This document shows positions 5,975 to 8,652 of a stretch of 8,652 bases of DNA, piece after piece. This stretch comes from Paracoccaceae bacterium (GTDB taxonomy: Bacteria; Pseudomonadota; Alphaproteobacteria; Rhodobacterales; Rhodobacteraceae): positions 1 through 8,652 of the forward strand of contig WFTU01000286.1 in the NCBI GenBank assembly GCA_015485375.1. The letters run 5' to 3'. Both the position numbers and the translations under genes were made by a program. The number at the start of each line of letters is the position of its first letter. Position 1 is the stretch's first letter. The notes under the pieces were generated by a model, which worked only from the letters and a program-made list of their open reading frames with translations, made no database searches and was not told the origin of the DNA.

Positions 5975-7141
5975 TTAGAGATCGGCTTTGGCGGCGTCAA
6001 AGGCCCAGTCCAGCCACGGGGTCAGGGCGGCAACATCGGCGGTATCCACCGTTGCCCCGCACCAGATCCGCAGACCCGCAGGCGCGTCGCGATAGCCGTT
6101 GATGTCATAGGCGGCCGCTTCGGTTTCCAGCAGCTTGACCATGGATTTCACAAAGGCCTTCTGCGCGTCGTCATCGAGCGCGGCAATGGCCGGATCGACG
6201 ATTTTCAGACAAACCGAGGTGTTGGACCGCGCCGCCGGATCAGCCACGAGGTTCTCCACCCACGGCGTCGCATCGACCCAGTTCTGGAGCGCGGTGAAAT
6301 TGGCGTCGGCCCGTTGCATCGTGGCCTTCAAACCACCGATTTCGGCCATCCAGTCCAGCGCATCATCCGCATCGGCCACGGCCAGCATGGAGGGCGTGTT
6401 GATGGTCGCACCGGTGAAGATCCCCTCGATCAGCTTGCCGCCCTTGGTCAGGCGGAAGATTTTCGGCAGGGGCCGCTCGGGGGTGAAGGTTTCCAGCCGC
6501 TCGACAGCGCGCGGCGACAGGATAATCACGCCGTGCGCGCCCTCTCCGCCCATGGCTTTCTGCCAGCTAAACGTCGTCACATCCAGTTTGTTCCACGGCA
6601 GATCCTGCGCGAAAGCGGCGGATGTGGCATCGCAAATGGTCAGCCCTTCGCGGTCGTCCGCGATCCAGTCGCCGTTCGGCACTCGTGCGCCGGAGGTCGT
6701 GCCGTTCCAGGTGAACACCACGTCGGCGTCCTTGCGCACAGCGTTGAGGTCCGGCAGCTGGCCGTAATCGGCCTTCAGCACGTTCACATCGTCCAGCTTC
6801 AGCTGCTTGGAAATATCGGTGGCCCAGCCGGCGCCGAAGCTTTCCCAGACCAGCACATCAACAGGGCGCGCGCCCAAAAGCGACCAGAGCGCCATTTCCA
6901 CCGCGCCGGTGTCCGAGGCCGGCACGATGCCGACGCGGTAGCCTTCGGGGACATTCAGAATATCGACCATCTTGTCGATGACACCCTTGATCTGCGCCTT
7001 GGGACCGGCCGCGCGGTGCGAACGGCCGAGAAAGGCGCGCGTGGCGACAGATTCGAAACTGTAGCCGGGGCGTTTGGGACAGGGACCGGAAGAGAATTCG
7101 GGGCGCGCAGGCTTCACCTGCGGCGTTTCGGGGAGGCTCAT
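5975..7141 (-). CDS. serC: Phosphoserine aminotransferase
   Basis: SerC transfers an amino group from glutamate to 3-phosphohydroxypyruvate, giving O-phosphoserine; the PLP enzyme also serves pyridoxal phosphate synthesis in many bacteria. The 388-residue protein starts MSLPETPQVKPARPEFSSGP, with the substrate-binding FSSGPC (17-21) and LGRSHRA (38-44) motifs of the alphaproteobacterial/archaeal-like SerC branch. The PLP-binding Lys is expected at Lys195 in FSWQKAMGGEGAHG, and Asp171 in the ICDATSAAF segment would contact the pyridine nitrogen. Two further ATGs (7156, 7153) and a TTG (7159) lie in frame upstream. The 7141 ATG is preferred because GGAG (7151-7148) is 6 bases before it and those upstream codons abut the leader hairpin. 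serA follows 22 bases later, so the two enzymes of consecutive steps are made together. Confidence 0.96.
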   Translation of the reverse strand: MSLPETPQVKPARPEFSSGPCPKRPGYSFESVATRAFLGRSHRAAGPKAQIKGVIDKMVDILNVPEGYRVGIVPASDTGAVEMALWSLLGARPVDVLVWESFGAGWATDISKQLKLDDVNVLKADYGQLPDLNAVRKDADVVFTWNGTTSGARVPNGDWIADDREGLTICDATSAAFAQDLPWNKLDVTTFSWQKAMGGEGAHGVIILSPRAVERLETFTPERPLPKIFRLTKGGKLIEGIFTGATINTPSMLAVADADDALDWMAEIGGLKATMQRADANFTALQNWVDATPWVENLVADPAARSNTSVCLKIVDPAIAALDDDAQKAFVKSMVKLLETEAAAYDINGYRDAPAGLRIWCGATVDTADVAALTPWLDWAFDAAKADL

Positions 7142-7157
7142 GGATGGCTCCATCATC

Positions 7158-7237
7158 AAGGGCGAAATTTCTGAGCCTGCCGCCGCTCGCCCTTAGTCCG
7201 GCGACCTGCCCACCGACCGTTTACGGGATTCGGCGGC
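7158..7237 (-). promoter_or_regulatory. Structured leader of serC-serA, resembling the serC leader RNA
   Basis: On the minus strand two hairpins precede serC. The first pairs GCCGCCGA (7237-7230) with TCGGTGGGC (7216-7208), with one bulged G and one wobble. The second is a perfect 8-bp stem, AAGGGCGA (7194-7187) with TCGCCCTT (7165-7158), ending 6 bases before the GGAG ribosome site. A conserved 'serC' leader RNA upstream of serC-serA operons was reported for alphaproteobacteria, with its last stem next to or over the serC ribosome site. That description is from memory; position, operon and architecture fit, but I could not compare against the covariance model. If right, it controls translation or transcription of serine synthesis. 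No near-consensus promoter was found upstream. Confidence 0.55.
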
Positions 7238-7288
7238 GCCTTCGCAAGTGCAATAATGTCGCTTTCGCGTGATAGGGTGTCGCAAGAC

Positions 7289-7304
7289 GTTTCCGATGGG
7301 AAAC
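7289..7304. promoter_or_regulatory. Small perfect inverted repeat between serC and the EamA genes
   Basis: GTTTCC (7289-7294), 4 bases, GGAAAC (7299-7304). It sits in the divergent gap (7142-7389), about 86 bases upstream of the EamA start and upstream of the serC leader, where an operator for either side could lie. The symmetry is short and could be chance. Apart from this and the serC leader, the gap holds nothing else I can support. Confidence 0.25.
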
Positions 7305-7389
7305 CCGTGACCGCAATGCGACGCGGCGTTGCGGCTTGCATCCGGCGGAGGGCGCGGGCAGGTTGGCACAAAATTACGCGAGGATTCCC

Positions 7390-8301
7390 GTGAAAAACCC
7401 CGGCCTGCTCAACTGGACACTTCTGATACTGCTCGGCCTGATCTGGGGCGCGTCGTTTCTGGGCGTGTCGCTGGCGCTCGACAGTTTCGGGCCGATCACC
7501 ATCGCGGCGGGGCGCATTGCCATCGCCGCGGTGATCGTGACGCTGGCGGGGCGGCTGATGGGGCACGGATTGCCCTCGTTCCACACCGCCACGGGGCGAC
7601 GGACATGGCTGTTCGCGCTCGGCATGGCGCTGTTTACCAACGCGATCCCGTTTTCACTGCTGAGCTGGGCGCAACTGCATGTGAGTTCAGGCTACGCCGG
7701 TATCACCATGGCCGTGGTGCCGCTGCTGGTGCTGCCGCTGGCCCATATTTTCATTCCGGGCGAACAATTAACGAAATTGAAAGTTTTCGGTTTTCTTGTG
7801 GGTTTCATCGGAGTGGTCATCCTGATCGGTCCGGCGCAGATCCTGCAATCCGGCGGGAGCGACATTGAAAACATCGCGCGGCTGGCGGCTGTCGGGGCCA
7901 GTGCCTGTTACGCGATCGGCAGCATCATCACGCGGCTCTCGCCCAAGGGGCCGCAACTGGCCTTTGCCGCGGCCGCGCTGATCCTCGCGGCGCTGTTGCT
8001 GCTGCCCGTGGCGCTGCTGGTCGAGGGCGTGCCTGCTGTGCCGGGCGCCAAGGCGCTGGCGGGGATGCTTTATCTGGGCATTTTCCCGACGGCGCTGGCG
8101 ACCGTGATGCTGGTGTTCGTGATCAAATCGGCGGGTCCGGCGTTCCTGTCGCTGGTCAACTATCAGGTGCCGGTCTGGGCCGTGGTCTTCGGCATGGTGT
8201 TTCTGGGCGAGGCGCTGCCGGGACAGTTCATATGGGCGCTCGGGCTGATCCTGCTGGGGCTGGCCATATCGCAGGCCAACACCCTGCGGCGTCTGTTATG
8301 A
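7390..8301 (+). CDS. EamA/DMT-family transporter
   Basis: A 303-residue integral membrane protein made of two EamA repeats (about residues 8-140 and 160-298), predicted to give ten transmembrane helices. The first helix carries the family pattern LLGLIWGASFLGVSLAL, and the conserved LLSWAQLHVSSGYAGI region leads into helices 4-5. The second half ends with VPVWAVVFGMVFLGEALP and a final hydrophobic helix. These carriers export amino acids, drugs or other small metabolites, or import some; the substrate cannot be read from sequence. The GTG at 7390 is preferred over an upstream in-frame TTG (7336) because GAGGA (7380-7384) lies 5 bases ahead and the extra 18 residues are not family-like. It overlaps the next transporter by ATGA. 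It lies next to serC, but divergently, so a serine link is only a thought. Confidence 0.92.
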   Translation: MKNPGLLNWTLLILLGLIWGASFLGVSLALDSFGPITIAAGRIAIAAVIVTLAGRLMGHGLPSFHTATGRRTWLFALGMALFTNAIPFSLLSWAQLHVSSGYAGITMAVVPLLVLPLAHIFIPGEQLTKLKVFGFLVGFIGVVILIGPAQILQSGGSDIENIARLAAVGASACYAIGSIITRLSPKGPQLAFAAAALILAALLLLPVALLVEGVPAVPGAKALAGMLYLGIFPTALATVMLVFVIKSAGPAFLSLVNYQVPVWAVVFGMVFLGEALPGQFIWALGLILLGLAISQANTLRRLL

Positions 8302-8652
8302 GGACCGACTGGATCTCCGTCGCCGCGCTGGCGCTGGAGGGATTCTCGCCCGTCGAGGTCTCCTTCGGGCGCACGGCGCTGGCGGCGATTGTCGTGGCAA
8401 CGGTGGCGATTGTCTCGGGGCAAGGGCTGCCGGATACGCTGCGCGAATGGAAATGGCTGGCTTTCCTCGGCATTATCGGGCTGGCCGCGCCGGTGACGGT
8501 GCTGAGCTGGGCGCAGTTGAGCGTGCCGAGTTCGGTGGCGGCGATCTTCATTTCCTCGGTGCCGCTGTTCATCCTGCTGCTGGCGCGCGTGGTGCTGAAG
8601 GAGCATATCTCGCGGCGCAAGTGGACGGGGTTCTTTATCGGTTTCGCCGGTC
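8298..8652 (+). CDS. Second EamA/DMT-family transporter, lacking TM1, cut by window edge
   Basis: The 118 codons visible start MRTDWISVAALALEGFSPVE and continue with EamA-family sequence: FGRTALAAIVVATVAIVSG, WLAFLGIIGLAAPVTVLSWAQ (resembling LLSWAQ in the neighbour), and IFISSVPLFILLLARVVLKE. The gene starts within the stop codon of the first transporter (ATGA), so it is probably translated by termination-reinitiation. Aligned to the neighbour (anchors: DW/NW, then ALEGFSP/ALDSFGP), about 13 residues of the first transmembrane helix, including the GxxWG segment, are absent, while both flanks are kept and the frame stays open. A tandem GCGCTG hexamer marks the junction. It could be an in-frame deletion that alters topology or inactivates the carrier. 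The two proteins may work together or be independent paralogues. Confidence 0.85.
   Translation, partial: MRTDWISVAALALEGFSPVEVSFGRTALAAIVVATVAIVSGQGLPDTLREWKWLAFLGIIGLAAPVTVLSWAQLSVPSSVAAIFISSVPLFILLLARVVLKEHISRRKWTGFFIGFAG

Noticed and set aside
5828..7174. A plus-strand open frame of 448 codons opposite serC
   Set aside because: Composition is the mirror of serC codon bias and it overlaps both serC and serA; no recognisable domain.
7329..7868. A plus-strand open frame of 179 codons overlapping the first EamA gene
   Set aside because: Out-of-frame, Arg/Gly-rich shadow; the overlapping frame at 7390 encodes clear membrane helices of the family.
8163..8620. Minus-strand open frames of 130-147 codons opposite the EamA pair
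   Set aside because: Polar, His/Arg-rich antisense translations of membrane-protein codons; no supporting signals.

Overview
The window reads as a chromosomal segment of an alphaproteobacterium, most likely of the order Rhodobacterales (Roseobacter-like). The basis is high GC with strong third-position G/C, a long human-type SerA directly behind an alphaproteobacterial-type SerC, a two-hairpin leader in front of serC, and small 'WSG-Y-GG' outer-membrane beta-barrel proteins. The placement is an inference from protein flavour; no RNA gene is present to anchor it.

Layout. (1) Bases 1-2251, minus strand: a periplasmic rhodanese-like protein, then a secreted LysM-domain protein whose start lies 3 bases past the rhodanese stop, then purA (adenylosuccinate synthase), which runs off the left edge. 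(2) Bases 2361-2657, minus strand: a perfect-palindrome terminator and a tandem-CDGSH iron-sulfur protein with a hairpin in its leader. (3) Bases 2781-4358, plus strand: two paralogous outer-membrane beta-barrel genes, each followed by a near-identical terminator. Between them lies a 99-base fragment of the 3' end of serA, a visible scar of how the pair arose. (4) Bases 4360-7237, minus strand: serC-serA, the first two committed steps of serine synthesis, behind a structured leader that resembles the serC leader RNA described in alphaproteobacteria. (5) Bases 7390-8652, plus strand: two EamA/DMT-family transporters overlapping by ATGA. The second is cut by the window edge and lacks most of its first transmembrane helix.

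How the genes relate. serC and serA are a clear functional pair. The rhodanese and LysM genes form a tight two-gene unit of two exported proteins, which suggests a shared envelope role that cannot be named from sequence. The two barrel genes are less GC-biased than their surroundings and look like a duplicated, fast-evolving surface locus wedged between housekeeping genes.

Most of the window is ordinary housekeeping DNA, and I see no defence system, CRISPR array, phage or transposon. The most informative unusual signals are the serA tail fragment between the porin-like genes, the EamA gene without TM1, and the rhodanese with an expanded two-cysteine active-site loop beside a LysM partner.
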